64,000 nt of DNA from Pedobacter sp. SL55 (GCF_026625705.1 NZ_CP113059.1:1488001-1552000), one strand, 5' to 3'. Positions 9,808-19,431 are shown, numbered from the stretch's first letter. Made by a program: numbers and translations. Notes: generated from the letters alone by a model not told the origin.

Positions 9808-10557
9808 CTACTTCAATCTTTTCCAAACGGTAGCAAAAGCATATTTAACGAAATGGTAAGCTGCTTCAAAAAATCCTAATTGCTCACTTTCTCGATAGAT
9901 TTTCCAAGTAAAACCAATTACTTTTAATTTGTTAGAAGATACCGAACCTTTTCTTATTCTGTACTGCACCAAGGGCTCGTTAATGCCATATCCACTAAAA
10001 GGTTTTTTAAAAATATCGAGCCAAAAAACCCAATCTTCATGGCCTAGTTTTTTAAATTTAGTATCTCCAATTGCACTTTTTAGGGTTAAGGAAGTAGAGA
10101 AGATAATCACATTGTGAGATAAGAGTTGACGATAATTTACACTATTGGGAACTTCGATTTTGCTAGAAATAATTGCTCCAGCCTCGTCAATTCGGTTATA
10201 AGCGCAAAAGGTCATAGGTAATGCTTGTTCTTCCATGTAAGTTACCTGCTTCGCAAGTTTTTCTTGCAACCAAATATCATCACTATCTAAAAAGGCAATA
10301 TATTTTCCTTTTGCTTCTGCTAAACCCATGTTTCTAGCGTTAGCCACACCACCATTTTTTTCTAGTTTAATTAGCTTTATGTTAGGGTGTTTTTCGGTGT
10401 AAGTTTCAACAATTTCGCAGGTATCGTCTTTCGATTTGTCGTCGATAACAATTAATTCCCAGTTGGTATAGGTTTGCGCCAATACAGAATTAATGGTCAA
10501 TTTTATAAATTCTGCTGAGTTGTAGCAAGGAGTAATAATGCTTACTAATGGTTCCAA
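9808..10557 (-). CDS. Family 2 glycosyltransferase on the opposite strand
   Basis: This 249-residue GT-A protein carries VSIITPCYNSAEFI, ELIVIDDKSKDDT, ARNMGLAEAKGKYIAFLDSDDIW (the DSDD metal site) and LGHEDWVFWLDIF (catalytic base region). It resembles TuaG/WcaA-type transferases. It is the only minus-strand gene in the cluster, converging with the preceding transferase by 1 bp and diverging from the Wzx gene. It must therefore have its own promoter in the 96-bp gap and may be expressed independently of the rest. Confidence 0.9.
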   Translation of the reverse strand: MEPLVSIITPCYNSAEFIKLTINSVLAQTYTNWELIVIDDKSKDDTCEIVETYTEKHPNIKLIKLEKNGGVANARNMGLAEAKGKYIAFLDSDDIWLQEKLAKQVTYMEEQALPMTFCAYNRIDEAGAIISSKIEVPNSVNYRQLLSHNVIIFSTSLTLKSAIGDTKFKKLGHEDWVFWLDIFKKPFSGYGINEPLVQYRIRKGSVSSNKLKVIGFTWKIYRESEQLGFFEAAYHFVKYAFATVWKRLK

Positions 10558-10653
10558 TTTTGATGTTTAGTTTTTGAATTTGCTTCAAAATAACATATTT
10601 TATCACAAATAGCTCTAAATTTAAGCATAAAACGTACTTTAGTGTCAAATTAT

Positions 10654-12179
10654 ATGGATAAAAGGCGTTTTGTTGTTAACCTAGTTTCTAACTTTTTTAG
10701 TGCGCTGTCTGGCGTTGGAATTTCTTTTTTTTAACGCCTTACATTGTAGCGCATTTAGGTAAAGAAGCCTATGGGTTTTTTCCTTTATCTAACAATTTTG
10801 TAATGTATGCGGGTATCATTACAACGGCATTAAACTCTATGTCTAGCAGGTACATTACCATTAGCTTAGAGAAAAAAGACATTAAAGAAGTAAATACCTA
10901 TTTCAATTCTGTTCTTTTTGGAAACATCATTATTTCTCTAGGTTTTGCAGTAGTAAGTGCCATCTTCTGTTTATTTATAGATCAGGTTTTAGATATACCC
11001 GCTAATTTGGTTTACGATGTAAGGCTGCTCTTCATCTTCATCTTTTTCAGTCTGGTTATCAATGTTTCTTCTGCTGTTTTTCAGGTAACGGCGTTTGCTT
11101 TAAACAGGTTCGATAAATTGGCATTGATCAATATCATTTCTAATGTATTAAAATTAGGAGCCATTATACTGCTGTTTTATTTTTTTACGCCTAAAATTTA
11201 CTTTTTGGGCGTTACCACGGCAGCCACGGCACTTTACATGTTGGTTGCCAATTACAGGCTTACTAAAAAGCTGCTTCCCGAGGTGCAAATAGATTGGTCT
11301 TTTTTCTCTAAAAGTGCACTTTATGTAATTGTGGGTTCTGGTATCTGGAATTCGGTAATGGCCATGGCAAACGTAGTAAATACGCAGTTAGACTTGCTAA
11401 TTGCCAATCATTTTTTTGGTGCTTCTGGTATGGGTTTTCTATCCCTAACTAAATTTATACCTAACGCTATCTACATCCTTTTAGGAATTATTGTACCCAT
11501 ATTTTTGCCAGAAATGCTTAAAGCTTATGCAAATAGCGACATGAATAAGCTTAAGAAGACTTTAGACCTTTCGTTTAAAGCTATTTTCTTAGTGGTATTG
11601 GTGCCTCTTTCGGTGTTTTTTGTTTATGGAGAAGTGTTTTTTAGGCTGTGGTTGCCTACGCAAGATGCCCATGCGTTACATATTTTATCGGTAATTACTT
11701 TAGTGCCTTTTATTGTACATGGCACAGTAGAAACCGTTTATCACGTTTTTGTGATTACCAATAAGCTCAAAATTGCCTCTTTTTGGGGTATTTTCATCTC
11801 TATCTTCAACTTTGTTTTGGTAATTGTTTTATGTAAATACAGTTCGCTGGGCGTATATGCTATACCTGTTGGCGCTTTAGTGAGCGGTGTGCTAAGCCAC
11901 CTCACTTTTACTCCTTTATATGCCGCTTACTGCTTGCAAGAAAGTAGGTGGTATTTCTTTAAAAAGATGGTGAGAGGACTGGCAGGTTTCACATTATTAA
12001 TTGCTTTAAGCTATGGCTGGAAACAGCTTAACTTATTTGCGGTAGATACCTGGTTAATGTTTGTTGTTAACTGCATGGCTATTGGGTTGGTGTTGCTGGT
12101 AGTTACCCTGTTTATGAATTTTGATAGTACTACCAGAGGGGATATTTTTAGAAAAGTAAGACAAAAAGTGAAGATATGA
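10654..12179 (+). CDS. Wzx-type polysaccharide flippase (MATE/MOP superfamily); frameshift near start
   Basis: The main frame is a 12-14 helix membrane protein, typical of lipid-linked oligosaccharide flippases. Its beginning lies in another frame from an ATG at 10654 (MDKRRFVVNLVSNFFSAL). Adding one T to the T8 run at 10726-10733 joins them as SFFLTPYIVAHLGKEAYG, a classic first-helix region, and gives about 508 residues, the usual family length. It ends overlapping the next transferase by 4 bp. It should flip undecaprenyl-linked repeat units to the periplasm for the Wzy-like protein. Confidence 0.85.
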
Positions 12180-12909
12180 TTCCGAAGATTTTACATTATT
12201 GTTGGTTTGGGAACGGAGAGATGCCAGAATTGGCGCTCAAGTGTTTAGAGTCTTGGAAAAAGCATTTGCCGGCCTATGAAATTATAGAGTGGAACGAAAA
12301 AAACTTCGATGTGAATATGTATCGTTTTTCGTTGGAGGCTTATAAGGAAAGAAAGTTTGCTTTTGTGGCAGATGTTTGCCGTTTGTATGCGCTCAAAAAT
12401 ATGGGTGGCATTTATTTGGATACCGATGTGGAATTTTTACGCCCATTAGATGATGAAATGTTAAGTAATAAAGGCTTTACTGGTTTCGAAGATAACCTCT
12501 TACTTTCATCTGCGATTATGGGAAGTGAAAAAGATGGAAAATGGATCAATGATCTTTTGCCTTATTATGATAATCGAAGTTTTTATTTAAAGGATGGTAG
12601 CCATGATGTTAATCCCAATACGGAGATCATCACGGAGTTTATGAAGACAAAGAAAAATGTCCAAATTAACAACACCTTTCAAGCTTACTGGATGACTATT
12701 GTGTGATTTATCCAAGTGATTATTTCTGTCCCAAAAGCTGGAAAACTTTAAAGATAAAGCAAACGGTTAATACCTACTGTATCCACCATTTTGCGGGGTC
12801 TTGGCTACATAAAAAACAAAGTTTGATAGGCAAGGTGGCTAATTTTTTGTTGGGTAAAAGAATTGCGAACGCTTGGTCTAAGAAATATCGCAGCAAGAAA
12901 ATGTTTTAA
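12176..12909 (+). CDS. GT32-like glycosyltransferase (DxD sugar-binding); one-base frameshift
   Basis: The N-terminal IPKILHYCWFGNGEMPELA, the middle FAFVADVCRLYALKNMGGIYLDTDVEFL (DTD motif) and the C-terminal PKSWKTL / YCIHHFAGSW match the glycosyltransferase 32/Gly_transf_sug family (PF04488). The frame breaks near 12681. Restoring one base (probably A in CAAGC) gives 244 residues, exactly the length of the intact paralog that follows at 12942. The pair share most motifs, so this is a tandem duplication. It probably adds branch or terminal sugars to the exopolysaccharide. Confidence 0.86.
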
Positions 12910-12941
12910 ATACATCAACCTAAAAAACAAAAATTAAGCTC

Positions 12942-13676
12942 ATGATACCTAAGATTATACATTATTGTTGGTTTGGGAGAGGAGAGATGCCAAAATTGGC
13001 GCTCGATTGCTTGGCATCTTGGAAAAAATTCTTGCCAGAGTATGAAATTAAGCTTTGGAACGAAGACAACTTTGATTTTGGCAGCTATAAATACGCCGCC
13101 GATGCTTATAAAGAAAGAAAATTTGCTTTCGTGTCTGATGTTTGTCGTTTGTACGTGTTAAAAGAGTTTGGAGGCTTGTATTTGGATACCGATGTGGAGT
13201 TTATTAAGCCTTTTCCAGATCAGTTTTTGGCCGATATTGCCTTTACAGGTTTCGAAGATCAGCTGGTTTCTGCAGGGGTGATTGGCAGTGTAAAAAATGG
13301 CGAGTGGGTTAGCAATTTATTGTCGCTTTACCATACAAAGAGTTTTTACAAGACCGATGGGAGCTTAGATGTGAACCCCATTACCGAAATGATGACCGAT
13401 CATCTTGGTAAAGAAAAAGGAGTTTTGGCCAATAATACTTATCAAAAAGTAACGGGTTATTGCACCATTTACCCAAGCGAATATTTCTATCCTAAAAGCT
13501 GGAAAACATTAAAGATGAACATCACTCCAAATACCTATTGTATTCATCATTTTGCTGGGTCTTGGATAGATCATAACTATACTTTTTTAGGTAAAGTTGC
13601 CAATTGGATTTTAGGGAAAAGAGTTGCTGAAAATTGGTCGACAAAATATAGAAAATTTAGGGGCAGGGGAGGTTAG
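12942..13676 (+). CDS. GT32-like glycosyltransferase (intact tandem paralog)
   Basis: This 244-residue protein is clearly related to the gene just upstream, with the same IPKIIHYCWFGRGEMP opening, YLDTDVEF DxD motif, PKSWKTLK and YCIHHFAGSW. Its middle (VNPITEMMTDHLG) has diverged, which suggests a different acceptor or donor. It lies 32 bp after the first copy and is the last gene of the exopolysaccharide cluster. Family members transfer a nucleotide-activated sugar in the cytoplasm. The substrate is unknown. Confidence 0.9.
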   Translation: MIPKIIHYCWFGRGEMPKLALDCLASWKKFLPEYEIKLWNEDNFDFGSYKYAADAYKERKFAFVSDVCRLYVLKEFGGLYLDTDVEFIKPFPDQFLADIAFTGFEDQLVSAGVIGSVKNGEWVSNLLSLYHTKSFYKTDGSLDVNPITEMMTDHLGKEKGVLANNTYQKVTGYCTIYPSEYFYPKSWKTLKMNITPNTYCIHHFAGSWIDHNYTFLGKVANWILGKRVAENWSTKYRKFRGRGG

Positions 13677-13750
13677 TTGCTTGGGCATATCCCATCTTTT
13701 GTGAATATTTTGTATTTAAGTTAGTGTGTTGGTGTAAAATTTAAACCTAG

Positions 13751-13782
13751 TTTGCTAATTACCAACATATTGTTTACTTTTG
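13751..13782 (+). promoter_or_regulatory. Bacteroidota-type sigma-A promoter of rpsP
   Basis: A TTTG -33 box (13751-13754) and a TACTTTTG -7 box (13775-13782), separated by 20 bp, match the Bacteroidota consensus TTTG-N19-21-TAnnTTTG. Transcription would begin near 13788, leaving a leader of about 50 nt before rpsP. Confidence 0.8.
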
Positions 13783-13786
13783 CAGC

Positions 13787-13839
13787 CCCGCAACACGAAG
13801 TTCCGGGAACTATGTTGAATACATAAACTATAAAAAAGA
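13787..13839 (+). promoter_or_regulatory. Candidate structured 5' leader of rpsP
   Basis: Between the promoter and the S16 start codon the leader can fold (GTTCC/GGGAAC around 13800-13810, with C-rich and G-rich flanks). Ribosomal protein leaders upstream of S16 have been described in Flavobacteria. Whether this leader belongs to that class was not tested, so this is a position-based suggestion. Confidence 0.3.
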
Positions 13840-14415
13840 ATGGCAACTAAAATCAGATTGCAAAGATTCGGTAAAAAAGGAAAACCTTTTTACCACGTGG
13901 TAGTAGCAGATGCTCGTGCTCCAAGAGATGGAAAATTCATCGAGCGTTTAGGTTCTTACAACCCAAACACTAACCCGGCAACTATCGAACTTAACTTCGA
14001 TAAAGCAGTAACTTGGGTACTTAACGGTGCAGAACCTACTGACACAGCTCGTGCTATCCTTTCTTACAAAGGTGTTTTGTACAAAAAACACTTAGAAGGT
14101 GGTATCAGAAAAGGTGCTTTAACTCAAGAACAAGCAGATGCTAAATTTGCTACTTGGTTAGAAACTAAAGCTGGCAAAATTTCTGGTAAAACAGAAGGGT
14201 TAGCAAACACTAAAGCAGAAGCTCGTAAAGCAGCTTTAGCAGCAGAAGCTAAGAAAAACGAAGACAGAGCAGCAGCTATTGCAGCTAAAAACGCACCAGT
14301 TGCGGAAGAAGTTGTAGAAGAAGAAGCAGCTACTGAAGAAGCTCCAGCGGTAGAAGCTGAGGCAGCAACAGAAGCTCCTGCTGAAGAAACTCAAGCAGAA
14401 GATAAAGCTGAGTAA
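13840..14415 (+). CDS. rpsP: 30S ribosomal protein S16 with long Ala/Glu-rich tail
   Basis: Residues 1-85 are a standard S16 ([37 protein letters not shown]). The protein runs to 191 residues. The C-terminal half is low-complexity Ala/Lys then Ala/Glu/Val, ending in an acidic stretch. Long acidic S16 tails occur in other Bacteroidota. The core binds 16S rRNA in the 30S body. A strong promoter lies upstream and a hairpin terminator directly downstream, and rimM follows, the usual rpsP-rimM-trmD-rplS theme, here split by a lyase gene. Confidence 0.97.
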   Translation: MATKIRLQRFGKKGKPFYHVVVADARAPRDGKFIERLGSYNPNTNPATIELNFDKAVTWVLNGAEPTDTARAILSYKGVLYKKHLEGGIRKGALTQEQADAKFATWLETKAGKISGKTEGLANTKAEARKAALAAEAKKNEDRAAAIAAKNAPVAEEVVEEEAATEEAPAVEAEAATEAPAEETQAEDKAE

Positions 14416-14434
14416 TTCACTTTACTTCAAAATT

Positions 14435-14471
14435 AAATAGCGTCCCGATCTTGATTGGGACGCTATTTTTA
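14435..14471 (+). terminator. Intrinsic terminator after rpsP
   Basis: The stem AATAGCGTCCC / GGGACGCTATT encloses a loop of about 10 nt and is followed by TTTT. It begins about 20 bp after the rpsP stop, so rimM is likely transcribed mostly by read-through or from its own promoter. Confidence 0.85.
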
Positions 14472-14537
14472 TTAACTAATTAACCGAATGTGGTAATTAG
14501 CCAATTATCACATCAATCAATCATCACATTTTCTAGC

Positions 14538-15064
14538 ATGACTAAAGACGAATCATTTTACATCGGTTACATTACCAAAACTAAAGGCTTAAAAGGCGAG
14601 GTTCAGCTGTTTTTCGAGTTTGAAGATTACCAAGATTTGGAGCTTGATGTATTGTTTTTAGAAGTAAACGGAAAAATGGTGCCCTTTTTCGTAGCTAGCC
14701 ATAAACTGTATGATAACAAAACTGGTCTTTTCTATTTTGATGATGTTGACCATATAGACAAAGCGCAGCCTTTGGTAAAGAAAAAGCCTATTTGCCTCTC
14801 AGTAAAAAGCCAGAACGAGACGAAGACGAATTTTTCTATACAGATTTAAAAGGCTTCATTGCTGTAGATGAAACTTTGGGCGAACTAGGAGAAATCATCG
14901 AAGTAAATGAGTATCCACAACAATTTGTAGCTACTGTACATTATAAAAATACCGATATTCTTTTCCCGTTAAATGAAGATTTTATTGTAGAGATAGACGA
15001 CGAAGAAAATATCTTAACCTTAGATTTACCCGAAGGTTTATTGGATATTTATCTTAATCCGTAG
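14538..15064 (+). CDS. rimM: 16S rRNA processing protein RimM; one-base frameshift
   Basis: The N-terminal barrel (YIGYITKTKGLKGEVQLFFEFED) and the C-terminal PRC-like half (GELGEIIEVNEYPQQ, DILFPLNEDFIVEIDDE, EGLLDIYL) lie in different frames. Adding one A to the A5 run at 14781-14785 joins them as LVKKKAYLPLSKKPERDED and gives 175 residues, the normal size. RimM binds ribosomal protein S19 and helps mature the 30S head. The ATG at 14538 is the start that matches the family N-terminus. An in-frame upstream extension has no conserved content. Confidence 0.92.
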
Positions 15065-15383
15065 TTAGCAAATACAATAAAGCATTAAGTATTACTGGTA
15101 ACAATAGGTTGCAACATAGCAAACAACTTGTCTATTGCAATTATCTATAAAGCCTACTGTTAACAAACAGCTTAGCGCCCATCTCCACAATTAATTTATG
15201 AACCTGAGTTCGATTATCAACCCATTGATTATTAACTTTTAAAACTGATGCTGAACTAAATTCAGCATGACGAACCGCCAATTTTCCGTCACCCTGAATT
15301 TATTTCAGGGTCGGCGAACTCAATAAGTTTAAATAATGCTGTAAAATAAACAAATAATAATCGAACTCAGGTTATGAGTTAGT
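15065..15383. other. Intergenic region with a 173-bp inverted-repeat element
   Basis: No gene is visible between the convergent ends of rimM and the PL6 lyase. The first 135 bp show nothing notable. The rest is the inverted-repeat element at 15201-15373. Confidence 0.7.
15201..15373. mobile_element. MITE-like element with perfect 17-bp terminal inverted repeats
   Basis: AACCTGAGTTCGATTAT (15201-15217) and its exact reverse complement (15357-15373) bound 139 bp of non-coding DNA. ATG flanks it on both sides as a possible 3-bp target duplication. Inside are two smaller hairpins (GCTGAAC/TTCAGC and CCCTGAA/TTCAGGG) resembling dispersed Bacteroidota palindromes. No transposase is present, so mobility would need one encoded elsewhere. 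Confidence 0.6.
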
Positions 15384-18300
15384 TTAAGGAGCAATTACAA
15401 TAGGTAGCGAAATCATTTTCTTTTCTGCATTTAAAAATTGTACAAAATACATTCCTGGCGCTAGCGAGCCAATAGGTATTTGACAAGAAGCAGCATTTGA
15501 GCTAAGCTTTTCCAACACCGTTTTTCCAAGTAAATTAATCATTTTAACTTTAAGAGTGCTAGTTGGTGTGTATCCAAAATCTAATGTAAACTCTTTTGTG
15601 GTTGGGTTGGGGTAAACTTTTGCCAATTGAGTGCTGAACACGTTTACCACTTTTTCCTTAAATAGCTCGATATCTCCATTCTCGTCTACTGTTTTTAGGC
15701 GGTAATAATTATTTCCTGCCGTTGGCGATGAGTGTTTGGTTTTATAAACCAATTGTCCATTTACTGGAACTAGATCTGCAACGGTTTTGAAATCCGAAAA
15801 ATCTGTGCGCCACTCTATTTCGTATCGTTTTACATTTTCTTGCTTTGCTACTACCCATTTTAGTTCTACTTGTTGGTTTACATAGGCGGCATCGAAAGAA
15901 ACCAAAGCTATAGGCAATACGTTAAAATAACTGTAAGCAAATGGTAGGGCGTCTGGTCCAACGTTATTCTCATCGAGAGCGCTAATAGCTACCGCAGTGT
16001 TCCTGTCGTATTCATCGGCGCCAATATCAGCTACGCCAATTCTATTTTGGTTCTCGTAATCTACATTGGCATAGTTAAAAGTTCCTGTGGCTGCATTTAT
16101 AGCTGGGCTAGTAGCGCTTAATCGCAGTATTTCGTATGCTTTTTGTTGCTGGCAATCTGTGCCATTACAAGCAGGCTGTTCTAATAAGGGATCTATGTTT
16201 GTAATTTGCGCATTTGATGCCGAAATGCCAATTGTGGCCGTATTGGTGGCATGCATAATGTTATTGCTAAAACTAACGCCTGCCAAAGATTGCGGGCTGT
16301 AAGCGGTAACAATTTGCGTGGTATTTTCTTTTACAATGTTATTGGCAATTAAACAGTTGATAGGCGCTTTGTCGTACTTGTAACCTATTTCAATATTCGA
16401 TTTATTGTTCACGAAAGTATTGAATACCACCTCTACATTTTCTGGTACATAGTGTTTGGCCAAATCTGTTGGGTTAGCCACATTGTAAGCATCGCCGTTG
16501 GTAATGGTAATGGCCGCATCAAAAATACTTCCCGTTAGGCCAGAAAAATAATTGTTAAATATTTTATGGTTCTTGCCGTACACCCTCACGCCGCCTGCTC
16601 CTATTACACTAGAATTGCCGTTTTCATTTGTGTAAATGGCTGTTTTTCCTTCCCCAAAAAAGTAATTTCCCTCTACAATACTATTATTTCCTTGGCGTAG
16701 GCAAACTGTTCCTAAACACCTTCTAAAAGTGTTGTATCTTACCGTATTGGCAAAAGATTTTACCGAAACTATCTCCGGATCGCCATCGCAGTCTTCGAAA
16801 AGATTATATTCTACTACCGTATAGCCATTGCTTTGTGAAAGGGTGCTTACTCCAATGCGTATGGTTTCTTTCTCGTTTTCTTCTCTGGGGCCGTTGTTTT
16901 TAAAGATATTATAAGCTATAGTGTCTCGCTGGGTTTGCTGATTAATATTGCCATCTAACAGAATAAACTTGCCCGATTTGGTTTTTCCTTCAAAAGAGTT
17001 GTAATCAATTCTATTGTTGCCAGATCTTAGCGGGGCGGTACTGCCAAAGGTATCGCCAATGTACAACCAATTGCAAGAATTGATATTGGTTTCGTCTAGC
17101 TTAAAGCTGTTTCTGGTAATCCTAACCCTATTGCAATTCAGCATTTTTACACCTGTTCCTACATTGGCGCTTCTAAAAGAAAATCCCTGAAGCGTTACAT
17201 ACTGCAAGCCATCTAAAACCAGTGCCGTTGCTCCATTTAAGATAGCTTGGCCTTGGTTTTTGGCTTTAATAATTATAGGTCGGTTAGGGCACGCAGAGCG
17301 ATTAATGGTTAGGCTGCTCAAATCATAGCTGCCATCTTCTACCAAAATAAGGTCTCCGGGGTTCATGGCGCCCAAAGCAGCTTTAAATTCGATTACCGTG
17401 GTTACGGTTCGGGTAATTCCGGGGGTGGTGTTTATTGCCACGTCGGCACCTATAGACATATCGGCAGTAACGGTAAAGGTTTTTGTAATTTGAGTGCCAC
17501 TTAAATCGCCTGTCCAGCCGTTAAACTGAGAGCAAAAATCGGTGGTAATGGTAGCCGTTACTTGTGTTTCGCTCAGGTATTTGCCATTGGTAGGGGCAGG
17601 AGATAAGGTAATACTGCCATTGGTAGGTTGGTTAATTGTTACGGCGTATTCTGCTGGAGGGGCAGTATTGTCAACAATAACGTTGGCTCCAACAACCATA
17701 TTGTTGGTAATATTGAAAGTTTTGGTAAGTTCTGTCCCAGACAAATCTCCAGTCCAGCCGTTGTTTTTATAGCCCTGTGGTAAACTTAATGTTGCTGTAA
17801 TTTGGTCGTTTACCTGATAGCTGGCTTGCGACGGGTTTAGTGAAATGGTGCCGTAATTGGGCTGCTCTATATTGATAATTCTGGCCGTGGGCGATGGTAG
17901 AAATGAAATATCTGGAATTGGGTTTTTGCCAATGTATAGATCGTCTATAGTAAAATCAGAACTGGCAACCTGTGTGTCCGTTGTATGGTTAATACGTAAG
18001 GAGTGAAACTCTTTAACTGTTGCCGCCCTAATACCACTTGCTGTTGGGGTATAGGCTTCCCTCATAGCAAATTCGGTAGCATTAAGGTTGCCATTAACAG
18101 CTACTTTAAATTTCTCGGCAACTAAATCTGTTTTAATAGAAATTCGGAACCAAGTATTTGCCTGCCAAGTACCAATTTCAACTTGGGTGCCACCGTTAGA
18201 AATTTTTATTTTATTGTCAACAGTTAACTCAAGCACGTAAATGCGCTTTAAGCTGCCACCATATTGATCCCAAGCCGTTAAAAATGTGCTTTTCGTGGTA

Positions 18301-18608
18301 AAAGAAACAGGATTAATCCACATGTCTGTATAAAAAACATCTCTAATTCCGGTTACGGTGCCACTATACGGAATAAAATTAACCGCCAGTGCATTGTTGT
18401 TGTTGCTAAAATTTAAACCATTAAGACCGGTTTGTGCTTTAGCATTGCTGATGGTTGCATTTCCGCTAACTACGGTCCACAGGTTTTGAGAATTAATGCT
18501 TCCAATGGTGTAGGTTGGGTTTTCGAATGATGTTTTAATTGCAGTTTGTGCCGAAACAGCAAATTGCATTAACAGCAGCCCTGTTATAAAGTAACTGATT
18601 AATTTCAT
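15384..18608 (-). CDS. Secreted polysaccharide lyase family 6 (alginate lyase/chondroitinase-B type), T9SS cargo
   Basis: This 1074-residue protein starts with a Sec signal peptide (cleavage near residue 20). A lectin-like beta-sandwich follows (about 25-230), then two InlB-type beta repeats each with GWTGDLSGT (about 245-315 and 325-390). A PL6 right-handed beta-helix (about 400-790) has EIVSVKS with the lysine near residue 616 and CLRQGNN with an arginine, the catalytic Lys/Arg pair of the family. A C-terminal type IX sorting domain (VYPNPTTKEF to the end) completes it. It is probably exported and used on uronate-containing polysaccharide such as alginate. The exact substrate is not decided by sequence. 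Operator-like repeats lie upstream. Confidence 0.9.
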   Translation of the reverse strand: MKLISYFITGLLLMQFAVSAQTAIKTSFENPTYTIGSINSQNLWTVVSGNATISNAKAQTGLNGLNFSNNNNALAVNFIPYSGTVTGIRDVFYTDMWINPVSFTTKSTFLTAWDQYGGSLKRIYVLELTVDNKIKISNGGTQVEIGTWQANTWFRISIKTDLVAEKFKVAVNGNLNATEFAMREAYTPTASGIRAATVKEFHSLRINHTTDTQVASSDFTIDDLYIGKNPIPDISFLPSPTARIINIEQPNYGTISLNPSQASYQVNDQITATLSLPQGYKNNGWTGDLSGTELTKTFNITNNMVVGANVIVDNTAPPAEYAVTINQPTNGSITLSPAPTNGKYLSETQVTATITTDFCSQFNGWTGDLSGTQITKTFTVTADMSIGADVAINTTPGITRTVTTVIEFKAALGAMNPGDLILVEDGSYDLSSLTINRSACPNRPIIIKAKNQGQAILNGATALVLDGLQYVTLQGFSFRSANVGTGVKMLNCNRVRITRNSFKLDETNINSCNWLYIGDTFGSTAPLRSGNNRIDYNSFEGKTKSGKFILLDGNINQQTQRDTIAYNIFKNNGPREENEKETIRIGVSTLSQSNGYTVVEYNLFEDCDGDPEIVSVKSFANTVRYNTFRRCLGTVCLRQGNNSIVEGNYFFGEGKTAIYTNENGNSSVIGAGGVRVYGKNHKIFNNYFSGLTGSIFDAAITITNGDAYNVANPTDLAKHYVPENVEVVFNTFVNNKSNIEIGYKYDKAPINCLIANNIVKENTTQIVTAYSPQSLAGVSFSNNIMHATNTATIGISASNAQITNIDPLLEQPACNGTDCQQQKAYEILRLSATSPAINAATGTFNYANVDYENQNRIGVADIGADEYDRNTAVAISALDENNVGPDALPFAYSYFNVLPIALVSFDAAYVNQQVELKWVVAKQENVKRYEIEWRTDFSDFKTVADLVPVNGQLVYKTKHSSPTAGNNYYRLKTVDENGDIELFKEKVVNVFSTQLAKVYPNPTTKEFTLDFGYTPTSTLKVKMINLLGKTVLEKLSSNAASCQIPIGSLAPGMYFVQFLNAEKKMISLPIVIAP

Positions 18609-18614
18609 GAAGCT

Positions 18615-18651
18615 TATATTTGGTTTACCAATTTTTGGTTAACCAAATATA
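18615..18651 (-). promoter_or_regulatory. Operator-like inverted repeats upstream of the PL6 lyase
   Basis: TATATTTGGTT (18615-18625) and AACCAAATATA (18641-18651) are a perfect 11-bp inverted repeat. Within it are two near-identical palindromes, TTTGGTTTACCAA (18619-18631) and TTTGGTTAACCAAA (18634-18647), 7-40 bp before the lyase start codon. The layout suggests two sites for a dimeric repressor or activator controlling the lyase. The regulator is not in view. Confidence 0.6.
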
Positions 18652-18744
18652 GTTGAGATTATCGCAACAACAAATTATTCTTCAGTTAAAAATAGTTAAC
18701 TACTGCTTGTCGGGTTAGTAGCTATTAAAATGCCATTAAAGCCG

Positions 18745-18752
18745 TATATTTG
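18745..18752 (+). promoter_or_regulatory. -7 box of trmD, abutting the start codon
   Basis: TATATTTG fits the Bacteroidota TAnnTTTG -7 consensus and ends 4 bp before the trmD ATG at 18757. Transcription would start at or beside the start codon, implying a leaderless mRNA. No clear -33 TTTG was seen at the right distance. Confidence 0.5.
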
Positions 18753-18756
18753 CGCC

Positions 18757-19431
18757 ATGCGTTTTGATATTATTTCTGTATTGCCCGATTTGCTTACCAG
18801 TCCGTTTGCCCATTCTATTTTACAGCGAGCACAAAAAAAAGGAATTGCAGAAATTGTGGTGCACAACCTCAGAGATTATGCTACCAATAAGCAAAAAAGT
18901 GTAGACGATTACCCTTACGGTGGTGGTAGCGGTATGGTTATGAGCATTCCGCCGTTTGCTGCCTGTATAGAAAAACTACAGCAAGAGCGCACTTACGATG
19001 AAATTATTTTCATGAGCCCCGATGGAGAAACGCTAAATCAGACCATTGCCAACGAGCTTTCTATTAAAGGAAATATCATCATTTTATGTGGGCATTATAA
19101 AGGAATAGACCAGCGTATTAGAGATATTTATGTAACCAGAGAAATTTCTATTGGCGATTATGTGCTTTCGGGCGGAGAATTGCCTGCTGCCGTATTGGTA
19201 GATGCCATTATTAGATTGATACCAGGGGTTTTAAATGATGAAACCTCGGCATTGTCTGACAGTTTTCAGGGCGAGTTGTTAGATGCGCCTGTTTACACCA
19301 GGCCTGCAGATTGGCGTGGGCATAAAATTCCCGACATCTTGTTAAGCGGGCACGAGGCAAAAATTAACGAGTGGCGCCATGAAGAAGCGCTAAAACGCAC
19401 ACAGCAACGCCGCCCAGATTTGTTGAAATAA
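18757..19431 (+). CDS. trmD: tRNA (guanine-N1)-methyltransferase
   Basis: This 224-residue SPOUT methyltransferase carries [13 protein letters not shown], the [12 protein letters not shown] substrate loop, the [12 protein letters not shown] trefoil knot with SAM site, and [10 protein letters not shown]. It makes m1G37 in tRNAs to prevent frameshifting. The family N-terminus starts at 18757, so the upstream in-frame ATG at 18730 was not used. It precedes rplS, the usual order. Confidence 0.96.
   Translation: MRFDIISVLPDLLTSPFAHSILQRAQKKGIAEIVVHNLRDYATNKQKSVDDYPYGGGSGMVMSIPPFAACIEKLQQERTYDEIIFMSPDGETLNQTIANELSIKGNIIILCGHYKGIDQRIRDIYVTREISIGDYVLSGGELPAAVLVDAIIRLIPGVLNDETSALSDSFQGELLDAPVYTRPADWRGHKIPDILLSGHEAKINEWRHEEALKRTQQRRPDLLK

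Noticed and set aside
10654..10740. Separate small gene before the flippase
   Set aside because: Its translation is the normal first helix of the flippase; one added T joins them.
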